Positions 6,223 through 15,792 of a stretch of DNA of 64,000 nucleotides are shown here, in pieces. The notes below the pieces were generated by a model that searched no databases, was not told the DNA's origin, and saw only the letters and a program-made list of their open reading frames with translations. A program made the translations under genes and the position numbers. The stretch comes from F1-120-MAGs238 sp964484185. Lineage in GTDB: Bacteria; Planctomycetota; Phycisphaerae; Phycisphaerales; UBA1924. Location of the stretch: NCBI GenBank assembly GCA_964484185.1, contig CAZAEQ010000005.1, forward strand, positions 1-64,000. Direction: 5' to 3'. Within the stretch, counting starts at the first letter, position 1. Each line of letters begins with the position of its first letter.

Positions 6223-8787
6223 ATGCCGGACAATGACAAGACATCATCGAATATGGCGCCGGGTTTGCCCGAGGGCGAATCGGGGATGTTTGGGGCTGGA
6301 TTTCGCGCTGCGATTGAGCGAGAAGGGGACGAGATCGGGCCGTACAAGCTGATCGAGGTGCTTGGCGAGGGCGGGTTTGGGGTGGTGTGGCTGGCGGAGC
6401 GGAAAGACCCGATTCGGCAACTGGTGGCACTGAAGACGATCAAGCCGGGGATGGATGCCAAGGGGGTGATTGCGCGGTTTGAGCAGGAGCGGCAGGCGCT
6501 TGCCTGCATGAATCATCCTAATATTGCGAAAGTTTTTGATGCGGGGTTGACGCCGGCGGGGCGGCCGTATTTTGTGATGGAGCTGGTGAAGGGGCCGCGG
6601 ATTACGCAGTTTTGCGATGATCGCAAGTTGTCGATCCAGGAGCGGCTGGAGCTGTTTGCGAGTGTGTGCGAGGCGGTGCAGCATGCGCACTCGAAGGGAA
6701 TTGTGCATCGGGATATCAAGCCATCGAATATATTGGTGACGGAGCACGATGGGCGGCCGGTAGCCAAGGTGATTGACTTTGGTGTGGCGAAGGTGATGTC
6801 GGGACCGATGGTGGATGCGACGTTGATCACGAGTCTGGATTCACGGATCGGGACGCTGGCGTACATGAGTCCGGAGCAGACGGGGATTGAGGGGATGGAT
6901 ATCGATCTGCGGACGGATATTTATTCGCTGGGCGTGGTGCTGTATGAGTTGTTGACGGGTGTGTTGCCGTTTGAGCCAGCGATGTTGCACAAGGCAGCGC
7001 GGGGTGAAGCAGAGCGGATTATCCGGGAGAGTGAGCCGCCTGCGCCGAGTACGCGGTTGAGTCATGTGGGAGAGACTGAGAAGAGTGTCGAGGAAATAGC
7101 GATCAGGCGCAAGACGCATCGGTTTTCGCTGATGCGGACATTGAGGAATGAGCTTGAGTGGATGCCCTTGATGGCGATGCGGAAGGATCGATCGCGGCGG
7201 TATCAGACTGCGATTGAATTCGCGGAGGATGTGAGAAGGTATCTGCGGCAGGAGCCCTTGCTGGCGGGGCCGGAGTCGGCGGGGTATCGGGCACAGAAGT
7301 TTTTGAAGAGGAATCGGGTGGGGGTGGGGTTTGCTGCAGTCGGGTTGGCGGCAGTGTTGGCACTGAGTTTTGCGGGGATCAGGCTTTCGTATGAGAGGCA
7401 GATTGCGGCGCTGAAGGCGAGTGAGGCGGAGGCATTGGGTGAGATCATGGAGTCGATCGTGAGAGTTTTGAGTCCGGGGCTTGTAGACAGATGGGCCGCA
7501 GAAACCTCGGCGATTGGAGTATTGAACAAGACTCTCGAAGCAGGGAAGTTGGCTCCGTTTCCAGAGCGGGAATTGCGATTGCGAGAGAACGTGGCACTGG
7601 CGCAGAATTTTCGAGGAGAATCCAAAGAGGCGAGGGCGAGCTTTGAGAAGCTGCTTAACTTAGCGATCGCCTCTGGAGACGAGGCGGTGATCGTTGATCG
7701 GCGGCTTGATCTGATTGCGGCGCTGGTGAAGGACGATGATGATGACGGGGTAGCACTTCAACTTGATGAGATAGAGAAGAGTCCCCTGTCAAAGACCGGA
7801 GTTCGGGCGGCGCAGACGCTGGAGGTTCGCTCCGGATTATTGTTTCGCGAAGGCAAGTATGAGGAAGGTAAACGACTGTCGATGGAAGCAGTGAACGTTG
7901 CGAACGCCCTGCCGCTGGAGCAGTTGGCACTGACGTATGAAGTGCTCGTTAATGTGGGAACTCGAGAGCTGAATGCCGCCGAGTACGACGAAGCGGTTCT
8001 GCATCTGGGGAGAGCGCATGAGATATGGGCAGCCAGGAAAGAGGCCATGGGACCACAGCAGGGTGTCAGAGTGATGTTTCCGCTGGGGTGCGCGTTGTTG
8101 AGAAAGGGCAGGGCAAAGGAAGCGAACGACATTTTTCGAAATGCTCTGGACGGACCTGGGCAACTGGTGCCTCCTTCGCATCCGGATATGGTGAATATCT
8201 ACGGATGGTTTGCGCGGTCACTGAGCGATGACGGGAGGTTTGTCGAAGCAATCACAATTGCATCGAGAGCCGTTACAGCAGCGCGGCTTAGTCCTGCTGA
8301 TGTGAAAGCGGAAATCATCGGACTCCTGCAACTTGGGATTGCTGCGCGGGAGCTGGGAGCATATCGAGAGTCAATTGATGCACTTGAAGCGGGCGTAACA
8401 CTTGCTGTGCGGGCAAAGGAATCTTTGAGAGAGGGGCTTGTGAAGTTCAATCTCGCTGAGGCGTATCGGCGGAATGGTGAATTGGCGAAGGCTGAACTGG
8501 CCGCCAAGAGTGCTGTTGAGCTACTTGTTGAGGGCTCCGGCGCGAGTGAGACGCAGCGGGAGGAAGCGAACTCGATCTATGGGAGTGTGCTCGGGGCAGG
8601 TGGTAATCTGGCCGCCGCGATGGAGAGAAATGCGAAAGCGGACTGGCTCATTCAGCAAATAGAGCTTCCAAAGTGGCGAAAAATGTGGGTTTGCAAGCGC
8701 ATATTGCTCATATTACGGAAGAATGGGGTTGCATCTGAAATCAAGAAGTGGGAAGATATCGAGGCGAAGTTAAATACCGGGGGATGA
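6223..8787 (+). CDS. transmembrane Ser/Thr protein kinase with TPR-like C-terminal region
   Basis: An 854-residue kinase of the Hanks (PknB) type. The Gly-rich loop GEGGFGVVW is at 48-56, the ATP-binding Lys at 71, HRDIKPSN with catalytic Asp164, DFG at 185-187 and SPEQ at 216-219, so all catalytic residues are present. One membrane helix lies at about 367-387. The C-terminal half is helical and TPR-like (tandem AxEY/AEAYRRNGELAKAE units) and would lie outside the membrane. ATG at 6223 follows GGGAGG. The divergent sigma factor is its likely regulatory partner (inference). The dockerin gene starts 3 nt after its stop. Confidence 0.92.
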   Translation: MPDNDKTSSNMAPGLPEGESGMFGAGFRAAIEREGDEIGPYKLIEVLGEGGFGVVWLAERKDPIRQLVALKTIKPGMDAKGVIARFEQERQALACMNHPNIAKVFDAGLTPAGRPYFVMELVKGPRITQFCDDRKLSIQERLELFASVCEAVQHAHSKGIVHRDIKPSNILVTEHDGRPVAKVIDFGVAKVMSGPMVDATLITSLDSRIGTLAYMSPEQTGIEGMDIDLRTDIYSLGVVLYELLTGVLPFEPAMLHKAARGEAERIIRESEPPAPSTRLSHVGETEKSVEEIAIRRKTHRFSLMRTLRNELEWMPLMAMRKDRSRRYQTAIEFAEDVRRYLRQEPLLAGPESAGYRAQKFLKRNRVGVGFAAVGLAAVLALSFAGIRLSYERQIAALKASEAEALGEIMESIVRVLSPGLVDRWAAETSAIGVLNKTLEAGKLAPFPERELRLRENVALAQNFRGESKEARASFEKLLNLAIASGDEAVIVDRRLDLIAALVKDDDDDGVALQLDEIEKSPLSKTGVRAAQTLEVRSGLLFREGKYEEGKRLSMEAVNVANALPLEQLALTYEVLVNVGTRELNAAEYDEAVLHLGRAHEIWAARKEAMGPQQGVRVMFPLGCALLRKGRAKEANDIFRNALDGPGQLVPPSHPDMVNIYGWFARSLSDDGRFVEAITIASRAVTAARLSPADVKAEIIGLLQLGIAARELGAYRESIDALEAGVTLAVRAKESLREGLVKFNLAEAYRRNGELAKAELAAKSAVELLVEGSGASETQREEANSIYGSVLGAGGNLAAAMERNAKADWLIQQIELPKWRKMWVCKRILLILRKNGVASEIKKWEDIEAKLNTGG

Positions 8788-8790
8788 ATC

Positions 8791-9618
8791 ATGCAGCGGA
8801 TTGCAATAAGTACGGCAGTGTTGATAGCTGGTCAGCAAGCGATGGCTGGCGATCCGAATGCGTTTTGTGCATCGGCACCCACGAGGGTTCGACCGGATAG
8901 TCGTCCGAGGGTGACTGTTACGCCGCCCGCATCGCCGATAGCTCCGCCGGGGTATCAGGGATGGGGAAGTGCGAGCTTCCAGGTACGAGTGACAGGCCTC
9001 ACGCCTGGTGATCAAGTGCTTTCGTTTACAAGCGAGGAAGATGGAGTTGGTCCCGATGGAACCGGCCGACGCAATCCATTTGCAGTTCCTTCGATGCTCG
9101 CGAGTTCAGCCAGTGGGCAACTCAACGTTTTCGTGGAGGACGATGGAACAAGTCGGCGAATCGCCGGAGCAAATGCAACGACCATGCTCACGAATCTGGA
9201 TTACGGCATTCGAATCGGTCAGGCGCCGCAGGATGTTGCAGGGCCGGAGTTCGAGAGCGCACTTCACCCAATATTGTTTCAGTTCGATCTGCAAGTCGGA
9301 AGTGTTCCGGGGCCGCGAGATATCTACATCAGTGTCCCGTACGAGAGCATTCTCGGTGGTGGAATGTCGTACTACACCTCCCCATCTGGCGAATTGGGAT
9401 TCGTGAGCATTGTGCCAGAGGACCAAGTCACCTTTGTCATGCACGTTGTTGAATGTCCATCTGACTTCAACGCCGACGACGGCGTCGACTTCTTTGACTA
9501 CCTGGATTTCGTTGATGCGTTCTCGATGGGGGATGACGTTGCAGACTTCAACAACGACTCGTCAGTCGATTTCGGCGATTACCTGGACTTTGTGATGCAG
9601 TTCTCGACTGGTTGCTGA
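8791..9618 (+). CDS. secreted protein with GC-type dockerin tail
   Basis: A 275-residue protein with an N-terminal signal peptide (MQRIAISTAVLIAGQQAMAG), an unrecognised beta-rich body and, from about residue 224, two dockerin/EF-hand-like repeats (DFNADDGVDFFDYLDFV and DFNNDSSVDFGDYLDFV). It ends in Thr-Gly-Cys at the very last residue. This fits the GC-type dockerin tails annotated in Phycisphaerae, thought to hold proteins at the cell surface. Only 3 nt separate it from the kinase stop, so the two are probably co-transcribed, and it could be the kinase's extracellular partner (inference). Confidence 0.8.
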   Translation: MQRIAISTAVLIAGQQAMAGDPNAFCASAPTRVRPDSRPRVTVTPPASPIAPPGYQGWGSASFQVRVTGLTPGDQVLSFTSEEDGVGPDGTGRRNPFAVPSMLASSASGQLNVFVEDDGTSRRIAGANATTMLTNLDYGIRIGQAPQDVAGPEFESALHPILFQFDLQVGSVPGPRDIYISVPYESILGGGMSYYTSPSGELGFVSIVPEDQVTFVMHVVECPSDFNADDGVDFFDYLDFVDAFSMGDDVADFNNDSSVDFGDYLDFVMQFSTGC

Positions 9619-9747
9619 CGGGATGTTTGCAGCCTGTACGTAGATTGAAAGAAAGTGGGGTTTTGAAGGCGACTTGGTCGAAAAGACAAGGTGGTATTGC
9701 GCGGCCGCTCGGAGAGCGGCGAGACGTTGGCATGGAGGCTTTCGGCT

Positions 9748-11016
9748 GTGAATTCTTCTACTTTCTCATCGGGTTCATCCGGTCCTTCAGGTGGTTCAGC
9801 GGGACCGTTGACCAGTTCGCGAGTTCAGATTCAAGGGCTTACGCGGCACGGTTCTGGTGATTCACTGACAACTCAGCCAACAAGTAAGAACGACATCGCA
9901 ACGAAGGTGCGCAGGTTGCCGTTCACGATATTTGAACTGGTGGTATTGGCGGCGGGCTTTGGAGCATTTGCCGCGCTTATGACTTCGTGTACGTCGAGCG
10001 GGTCTGCCAAGAGCGCTGAGGCGGGGACTGATTCCGAAGTGATTTCCACTGGTCTGAGCAGTCTGCTGAATCCGAACTCAAAGAGCCCGAAACTGAACAC
10101 GCCGGCGGAGATTACCAAGGACGCTGATTATCAGCAGCTGGCGAATCAGGCGACTTTGGATTATGAAGCGCTGTTTAATCGGGATCCCAAGAAGGTCGAA
10201 GCGACAAAGGCTGAGCCGGCGGCATCGAGCGGGCTCAACACTTTGAATGGCACATCGAACGGCGTGTCACCGGCGGCGATCGACACATCAAAAGTGATAG
10301 AACAGCCAATTGTCCTGGAGCCAGGGCAAGGCGAAGTTGGGCATGAAGTGGTGCAGCCCATCGCGACAGTGGTAGACACGACATTCAATCAGGAAAGCTC
10401 GAGTTCTTCAGAATTCGCTGCGCCTGTAGTTGCGACACCGGTTCCGGTGTCGGCTCCTGCAACGGGTTTGGCGGCGATGGAAGGTGCGAAGCCAGCAGTG
10501 ATTACCAATACTCCTGCTGAGCCGGAGCCAGCGATCCCGGCTTTCAAGGGATCAAAGGCGCTGCTTGCATCGCGCGTATCGGGGTATGGAAGATATGTGC
10601 CGCTGCCGAGCCGGCCCGGACATGGCACTTTTGTATTCCAATCAGCGCGGTCGAACCGGGCGATTGTGTATATCGAAATCGAGAATTTTGGATACCGACC
10701 GGTGAAGGAGACGGATCCGGACAAGATGCCGGGTGATCAATGGGCGGTGGATCTTTCTACGGAGATGCAGCTATTGGATGCGTATGACGGAATGTTGCAG
10801 GTGAAGGAGCCGGAGCGCAGTGTGATCGAGACGGGGCGCAACAAGCGGAAGGACTTTTATCTGGTGCAGGAGATTGAACTGCCGCCAACACTGACGATTG
10901 GAAGCTATAACCTGAAGATTGTGTTGCGGGATAAGAGCGGCACGGAGCATGTGCGGACGGAAGCGATCATTCCGATCCAGATTGTGGCGGATTTGACGAC
11001 GATTGTGGATGAGTGA
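9748..11016 (+). CDS. membrane-anchored protein of unknown function
   Basis: A 422-residue protein. A Ser/Gly-rich N-terminus (about 50 residues) precedes one membrane segment (FELVVLAAGFGAFAALMTSCTSS). This is followed by a long low-complexity Pro/Ala/Val linker and a C-terminal domain (about 290-420) of beta type (HGTFVFQSARSNRAIVYIEIENFGYRPV...SYNLKIVLRDKSGTEH). GTG at 9748 is preferred over an upstream GTG at 9691 because GGAGG lies 8 nt before it. I do not recognise the family. A terminator follows at 11046. Confidence 0.75.
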   Translation: MNSSTFSSGSSGPSGGSAGPLTSSRVQIQGLTRHGSGDSLTTQPTSKNDIATKVRRLPFTIFELVVLAAGFGAFAALMTSCTSSGSAKSAEAGTDSEVISTGLSSLLNPNSKSPKLNTPAEITKDADYQQLANQATLDYEALFNRDPKKVEATKAEPAASSGLNTLNGTSNGVSPAAIDTSKVIEQPIVLEPGQGEVGHEVVQPIATVVDTTFNQESSSSSEFAAPVVATPVPVSAPATGLAAMEGAKPAVITNTPAEPEPAIPAFKGSKALLASRVSGYGRYVPLPSRPGHGTFVFQSARSNRAIVYIEIENFGYRPVKETDPDKMPGDQWAVDLSTEMQLLDAYDGMLQVKEPERSVIETGRNKRKDFYLVQEIELPPTLTIGSYNLKIVLRDKSGTEHVRTEAIIPIQIVADLTTIVDE

Positions 11017-11045
11017 AGTTGGGGTATGCGGACTATGAAACGAAG

Positions 11046-11081
11046 AAGGCTCCAGCATTGCTGCTGGAGCCTTTCTGTTTA
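11046..11081. terminator. bidirectional intrinsic terminator between convergent genes
   Basis: A perfect 11-bp stem (11046-11056 with 11063-11073, 6-nt loop) has TTTCTGTTT on the plus side and a pyrimidine-rich CTTCTTCGTTTC on the minus side. It sits between the convergent stops at 11016 and 11111. Confidence 0.8.
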
Positions 11082-11110
11082 TCGCAAACAGAGGTGATCA
11101 CAATCAAGGA

Positions 11111-11785
11111 TCAGCGACGACGGCGCAGGCCAGCGAGGCCGACCAAGCCGAGACCAGCGACAGCGCTGGGGGCCGGAACGACGTAAGAGATGATTGATCC
11201 ATCCTGAATTGAGGCGGTGTTCATTGAGAACTCTGTGGATGAATCGTCGAGGGCGTGGACGCCCATGGTGGCGGATGCGCCAAAGCTGTTAGCATCGCCG
11301 AAGTCGATGTCCTGGTAGATGCACTGAGCGAGGACCGGGCCACCTTCATCAAAGATCTGAAGCTGGAAGGTGACGGTCGAGGGGGAGGTGGAGAAGTGTT
11401 GGACGTTGTTCCACTGGACAATGGTGCGATCTGAGAGATTCTGGACAAAGATCTCACCGGTGCGGGTGTGCAAGTCATCCCAGTAGACGGCGTAAGTGCC
11501 GATGGCGGTGCTGGCAGTGGTGCCGTTGGTGAAGCCTGAATTTGCAACGACGCCAACGAGGCCGTTGGTTGAAGCAAAGGCAGAGCCCGCCGCCATAATG
11601 CGGTTGCCGTGCGTTGCGGTGAAACTGGCGGTGGCGTCATCTACGCCGGTCAGTCCGAGCGATGTGCCGGTTGCGGAGATGTCGATGAATGCGCCGGGCA
11701 CGTTCGTGACGGCGGTGATCTGGGCGTTTGCTGAAGCAGCAACGCCGACAATTGTGGCCAAAGCCAAAGTCGAGGCGATCTTCAT
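11111..11785 (-). CDS. secreted PEP-CTERM-like protein
   Basis: A 224-residue exported protein: signal peptide MKIASTLALATIVGVAASANAQ, a beta-rich body, and the tail PAPSAVAGLGLVGLAGLRRRR, a PEP-CTERM-type sorting signal (Pro-rich box, hydrophobic helix, Arg cluster). The frame is open to 11881, but the ATG at 11785 gives the signal peptide its normal position. It lacks the conserved leader of the 3.2-5.5 kb cluster. The body matches no family I know. Confidence 0.8.
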   Translation of the reverse strand: MKIASTLALATIVGVAASANAQITAVTNVPGAFIDISATGTSLGLTGVDDATASFTATHGNRIMAAGSAFASTNGLVGVVANSGFTNGTTASTAIGTYAVYWDDLHTRTGEIFVQNLSDRTIVQWNNVQHFSTSPSTVTFQLQIFDEGGPVLAQCIYQDIDFGDANSFGASATMGVHALDDSSTEFSMNTASIQDGSIISYVVPAPSAVAGLGLVGLAGLRRRR

Positions 11786-12018
11786 GTTTGGGTACTCTTC
11801 TGTGGACCAGGGACCAGTGAGCGCCCTGTGTTCGCTGTGGCGACAGGGACCCTCACGAGATGAAGTCCAAGAACGCCACAAGACAAAACTGCCACCGGTA
11901 AATCAAAATGCCAGTAGAATCGTCGTAAAACGAGCCAATTGGACTCAATGGAACCTGGCTTGCGCAGTTTTCGGACGTTTCGAGCAAGTTCTCCGGGGGG
12001 TTCTACCCTGTGTTATCA

Positions 12019-13941
12019 ATGGCATCGAAACAGCGAAATGATCCGATCGTTGGGATAGACCTTGGGACCACCAATAGTCTGGTGGCAGTGTGCGATGAGT
12101 CAGGGCCGCGTGTGCTTTTGGCTCGAAATGGAGCAGGCGGGTTGCTGCCAAGCGTGGTGCGGTTTGAGCGGGTTGGCGAGGTCATTCGCAGGACGGTTGG
12201 ATTGGAGGCGAAGGAGAGTTCGCCGCAGTTTCCGAGAAACACTATTTCCAGCGTTAAACGGCTGATGGGGCGATCGATTGCGGATGCGAGCGCGGACCTT
12301 GCGTATCTCTCTTTTGAAGTGGTGGCGGGCGAGCAGGATACTGCACGCGTGCGGATACCGGCGGCGGCCTTGGGCGGAAAAGAGCTGATTGTGTCGCCTC
12401 AGGAAGTGTCGGCGGAGATTTTGCGGGCGCTCAAGGCGCGAGCGACGGAAGCGCTGGGTGTTGAAGTGACGCGGGCGGTGGTGACTGTTCCAGCGTATTT
12501 TGACGATGCGCAGCGGCAGGCGACACGAGATGCCGGGCGGCTTGCGGGGCTGGAAGTTGTGCGAATTGTGAATGAGCCGACGGCGGCGGCGCTGGCGTAT
12601 GGGCTTGGACTTGAGCGGCAGGCGGCGCGGAATCAGACGACTGAAACCGTTGCGGTGTATGACCTTGGTGGCGGGACGTTTGATGTTTCGATTCTGAAAT
12701 TGACTCCGGCAGCTGAAGAAGGTGGGCGAGCGTTCTTTCAGGTGTTGGCCACAGCGGGAGATACGCATCTTGGCGGCGATGACATGGATGCTGCGCTCGT
12801 GGCCTGGGTGATTGACGCGGAGAAAGTACAGTCGAAGCTGAGCGCGGGTGATATGCGGCGGTTGGTGATGGAATGCGAGCGCGTGAAGCGAGAGTTAAGC
12901 GAGGGCGAGCGTGCGGCTTTGAAGGTGGAGCTCGTGGATGCTGGGCTGCGGATTGAGCGGGTTGTAGAGCGAACTCAATTTGAAGCATTGATTGAGCCGC
13001 TGCTGCAGCGGACGCTGGCGAGCTGTGCGCGAGCGATGGCAGATGCGAAAGCCAAGCTGGGCCCTGAGGGTGTGCAGGCTGTGGTCATGGTCGGCGGAGC
13101 GACGCGTGTGCCGCGTGTGCAGCAGGCAGTGGGAGAGTTTTTCGGACTTGCGCCGTATACCGCGATCAATCCGGATGAGGTTGTGGCACTGGGCGCGAGC
13201 GTGCAGGGCGCGATTTTGTCGGGATTGAACAAGTCAGCGTTGCTGCTGGATGTTGTGCCGCTGAGCTTGGGAATTGAGACTGTGGGCGGCGCGGTTGCGA
13301 AATTGATTGTGCGGAACTCGACTGTGCCGACGCGGGCGAGGGAGATGTTTTCCACGAGCGTGGATGGGCAGACATCGATTCGGTTGCGGGTGTATCAGGG
13401 GGAGCGGGAAATGGCGGCGGATTGCCGCGTTTTGGGGGAGTTTCATGTACGTGGGATTCCGCCGATGCCGGCGGGAGTGCCGCAGCTTGAGGTGGAATTT
13501 CTGGTGGATGCGAATGGCGTACTGAATGTGAGTGCACACGAGCGACGGAGCGGCAAGCGGGCGCAGTTGCAGGTGGTACCGAATCACGGGCTGACGCGAG
13601 AAGAAGTTGATCGGATGGAGTCGGAATCGATTTCGTTTGCGCGCGAAGACATGACGCGACATCGGATTGTGGATTTGATTGTGAACAGCAAATTGGATGT
13701 GAAGTGGATTTCGGAGCGGCTGGAGAAGCTGCGGCCGCGGCTTGAAGCGGAATACGCAAGCGGCCTTGATGTGAGGATTTCAAAGCTGCGAGGATTCATT
13801 GCACGAGCGGAGACATCGTGGAAAGATGTTGGCGCGGATGAGTTTGCGAGCGTGAAGAACGACCTGGATCAGGCGAGCATCAGGCTGCAAGAGGTTGGGA
13901 TTACCGAGTCATTGCGAGCAGATCAGGCGGACAGAAAGTAA
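12019..13941 (+). CDS. Hsp70 family chaperone (DnaK-like)
   Basis: A 640-residue Hsp70. The ATPase signatures are GIDLGTTNSLVAV near the start, VYDLGGGTFDVSIL in the middle and VVMVGGATRVPRVQQ later; the beta-sandwich substrate domain follows (LLLDVVPLSLGIETVGG to ELEVEFLVDANGVLNVSA). The C-terminal lid is present but ends ESLRADQADRK, not in the acidic EEVD-like tail of housekeeping DnaK, and no dnaJ or grpE lies nearby. It is therefore probably a paralogue. GTG at 12010 is an alternative start. TACCCT at 12004-12009 looks like a -10 element and favours ATG 12019. Confidence 0.88.
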   Translation: MASKQRNDPIVGIDLGTTNSLVAVCDESGPRVLLARNGAGGLLPSVVRFERVGEVIRRTVGLEAKESSPQFPRNTISSVKRLMGRSIADASADLAYLSFEVVAGEQDTARVRIPAAALGGKELIVSPQEVSAEILRALKARATEALGVEVTRAVVTVPAYFDDAQRQATRDAGRLAGLEVVRIVNEPTAAALAYGLGLERQAARNQTTETVAVYDLGGGTFDVSILKLTPAAEEGGRAFFQVLATAGDTHLGGDDMDAALVAWVIDAEKVQSKLSAGDMRRLVMECERVKRELSEGERAALKVELVDAGLRIERVVERTQFEALIEPLLQRTLASCARAMADAKAKLGPEGVQAVVMVGGATRVPRVQQAVGEFFGLAPYTAINPDEVVALGASVQGAILSGLNKSALLLDVVPLSLGIETVGGAVAKLIVRNSTVPTRAREMFSTSVDGQTSIRLRVYQGEREMAADCRVLGEFHVRGIPPMPAGVPQLEVEFLVDANGVLNVSAHERRSGKRAQLQVVPNHGLTREEVDRMESESISFAREDMTRHRIVDLIVNSKLDVKWISERLEKLRPRLEAEYASGLDVRISKLRGFIARAETSWKDVGADEFASVKNDLDQASIRLQEVGITESLRADQADRK

Positions 13942-14086
13942 TTCTGCGATCTGTTTAATCTGCCGTGAGCGGCTGGCAAGTACGAGGTATGCCCGATAAT
14001 TCCAAGTTCACAGGCTGTGCCCCCGTTGAGGTTGTGATGTGCCGATTCTTGTATCGAGCGAGGTTCATCGTTGCGGGAGGGAAGTC

Positions 14087-14752
14087 ATGGTGCAGTTCAC
14101 AGGTATTATCGCGGGATTGATGGCGATGGCCTCGGGGGATTTTGCAGCGGATTTTGATAGCTATCCCAACAAGCATCAGCTTCATGGTGTTGACGGGTGG
14201 TACGCCTGGGACAATGTTGCCGCGGCGGGCGCCCAGACGTCGACCGCGGAGCGGCGAAGCCTTGCGAAATCGGTAGACATTACCGCGACATCTGATCTGG
14301 TCAAGATATGCACCGCGACCGGGGGCAAATGGCAGCTGAAGGCCTGGCAGTACATCCCGAGCAGCGCCACCGGCGAAAATACATATTTGATTCTGATGAA
14401 TACGTACAACGCAGGCGGCGCAAAAAGCTGGAGTACACAGATGTACTTCAACCTGACCAATAGCACGGTGTCTGACAATATGGGCGGCGCCACAGGGAGT
14501 GTTCCGCTGGTACGAAATCAGTGGGTGCCGATTGTCATCGATATCGACTTGGATGCTAGAACTCAGACCTTGTACTACAACAGCACGAAGGTAACGACGG
14601 TGGGATGGAATCGACTTGGCGGAACCGCATCGATTGCGGCGATTGACCTGTATGGAAGTAAGGCATCACACGTGTATTACGACGATGTTTCGCTGACCGG
14701 AGTCGTGCCGGTGACAATTACAAGTTGGCGTGAAGTGACACCGGATGAGTAG
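14087..14752 (+). CDS. secreted lectin-like protein
   Basis: A 221-residue protein with a short signal peptide (MVQFTGIIAGLMAMASGDFA) followed by a single beta-rich domain. Features include FDSYPN..LHGVDGWYAWDN, LKAWQYIPS, WVPIVIDIDLDARTQTLYYN and VYYDDVSLTG, resembling concanavalin-A-like (LamG/laminarinase-type) jelly rolls found on planctomycete secreted proteins. ATG at 14087 is chosen for GGAGGGA just upstream; an in-frame start at 14039 would bury the signal peptide. It converges on tdh with only 2 nt between stops. Confidence 0.7.
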   Translation: MVQFTGIIAGLMAMASGDFAADFDSYPNKHQLHGVDGWYAWDNVAAAGAQTSTAERRSLAKSVDITATSDLVKICTATGGKWQLKAWQYIPSSATGENTYLILMNTYNAGGAKSWSTQMYFNLTNSTVSDNMGGATGSVPLVRNQWVPIVIDIDLDARTQTLYYNSTKVTTVGWNRLGGTASIAAIDLYGSKASHVYYDDVSLTGVVPVTITSWREVTPDE

Positions 14753-14754
14753 CG

Positions 14755-15792
14755 TTATTCGCTGACATTCATGACGACCTTGATCCCCTCGCCGGAAATC
14801 ATGGTTTCGTGGGCTTTCTTGAATTCCGTAAGCGGGAATTCGTGGGTCACGATATCTTCAAGTTGAAGTTTGCCAGACAGCAGCAGCTCTTCCATTTGGT
14901 ACCAGGTTTCAAACATTTTGCGGCCGTTGATGCCGAGTACTGTGCAGCCCTTGAATACCACGAGCTTGTTGATGTCGAACTGGATCGGACCTTTGAAGAG
15001 GCCAAGCAATGCAGCGGTGCCACCGTTTCGCAGGGCTTCCATGCCTTGATTGAGCGCGGGAGATGAGCCGCTCATTTCGAGCAACACATCAGCGCCTTCG
15101 CCGCGGCAGTCTTTGCGGACCTTTGCGATCCAGGCATCATCGCGCGGATCAAAGACTTCGTTTGCGCCCAGCTTCTTTGCCAGCGCGCGGCGTTTCGGAT
15201 CCATGTCTGTCGCGAAGATTCTTCCAGCGCCGGCGGCCTTGGCGACTGTCACGGCCATGAGTCCGATGATTCCTGTCCCTGTGATGAGCACGCTCTTTGC
15301 GCTCACGTTGGCGGCCATGACTGTGTGCACTGCATTGCCGAGCGGGTCGAGGACGGCCGCGAACTTATCGGGAATTGATGCGTGGACAGGCCAGACGTTT
15401 TCTTCGGGGACGCAGACGTAGTTGGCGAAGCAGCCATCGCGGTCGATCCCGATGATGCGAGTATCGCTGGCGATGTGAGCGTTTCCGGTGCGGCTGTTGT
15501 AATCGCCCCAGGCGGTGATGTGACCTTCAGCGCTGACGCGGAGGCCGGGCTTGTATTTCGTGACCGCCGAGCCGACCTCTTCGATGATGCCGACGAATTC
15601 GTGGCCAGTGACGATGCCGACGGGGATACGTCCGGCAGCCCACTGATCCCATTCCCAGATGTGCCGGTCTGTGCCGCAGATTCCGACCTTTTTGACTCGG
15701 ATGAGGACATCGCGCGGACCGCAGACGGGCTTGGGGCGATTGGCATCGAGGGCGAGTTCAGGGCCAGCGTGGTGCTTGATCAGGGCGATCAT
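14755..15792 (-). CDS. tdh: L-threonine 3-dehydrogenase-like zinc alcohol dehydrogenase
   Basis: A 345-residue medium-chain dehydrogenase that by family oxidises L-threonine to 2-amino-3-ketobutyrate with NAD. The catalytic-zinc ligands are present (Cys39 in GICGTD, His64-Glu65 in GHEFVG) and the Rossmann motif TGTGIIGLMAV is intact. The segment that in E. coli Tdh holds four structural-zinc cysteines reads ITAWGDYNSRTGNAHIASDT, with all four replaced. Substrate assignment is from overall similarity, and another polyol or alcohol is possible. ATG at 15792 follows AAGGA at 8 nt; the frame is open further upstream without support. Confidence 0.8.
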   Translation of the reverse strand: MIALIKHHAGPELALDANRPKPVCGPRDVLIRVKKVGICGTDRHIWEWDQWAAGRIPVGIVTGHEFVGIIEEVGSAVTKYKPGLRVSAEGHITAWGDYNSRTGNAHIASDTRIIGIDRDGCFANYVCVPEENVWPVHASIPDKFAAVLDPLGNAVHTVMAANVSAKSVLITGTGIIGLMAVTVAKAAGAGRIFATDMDPKRRALAKKLGANEVFDPRDDAWIAKVRKDCRGEGADVLLEMSGSSPALNQGMEALRNGGTAALLGLFKGPIQFDINKLVVFKGCTVLGINGRKMFETWYQMEELLLSGKLQLEDIVTHEFPLTEFKKAHETMISGEGIKVVMNVSE

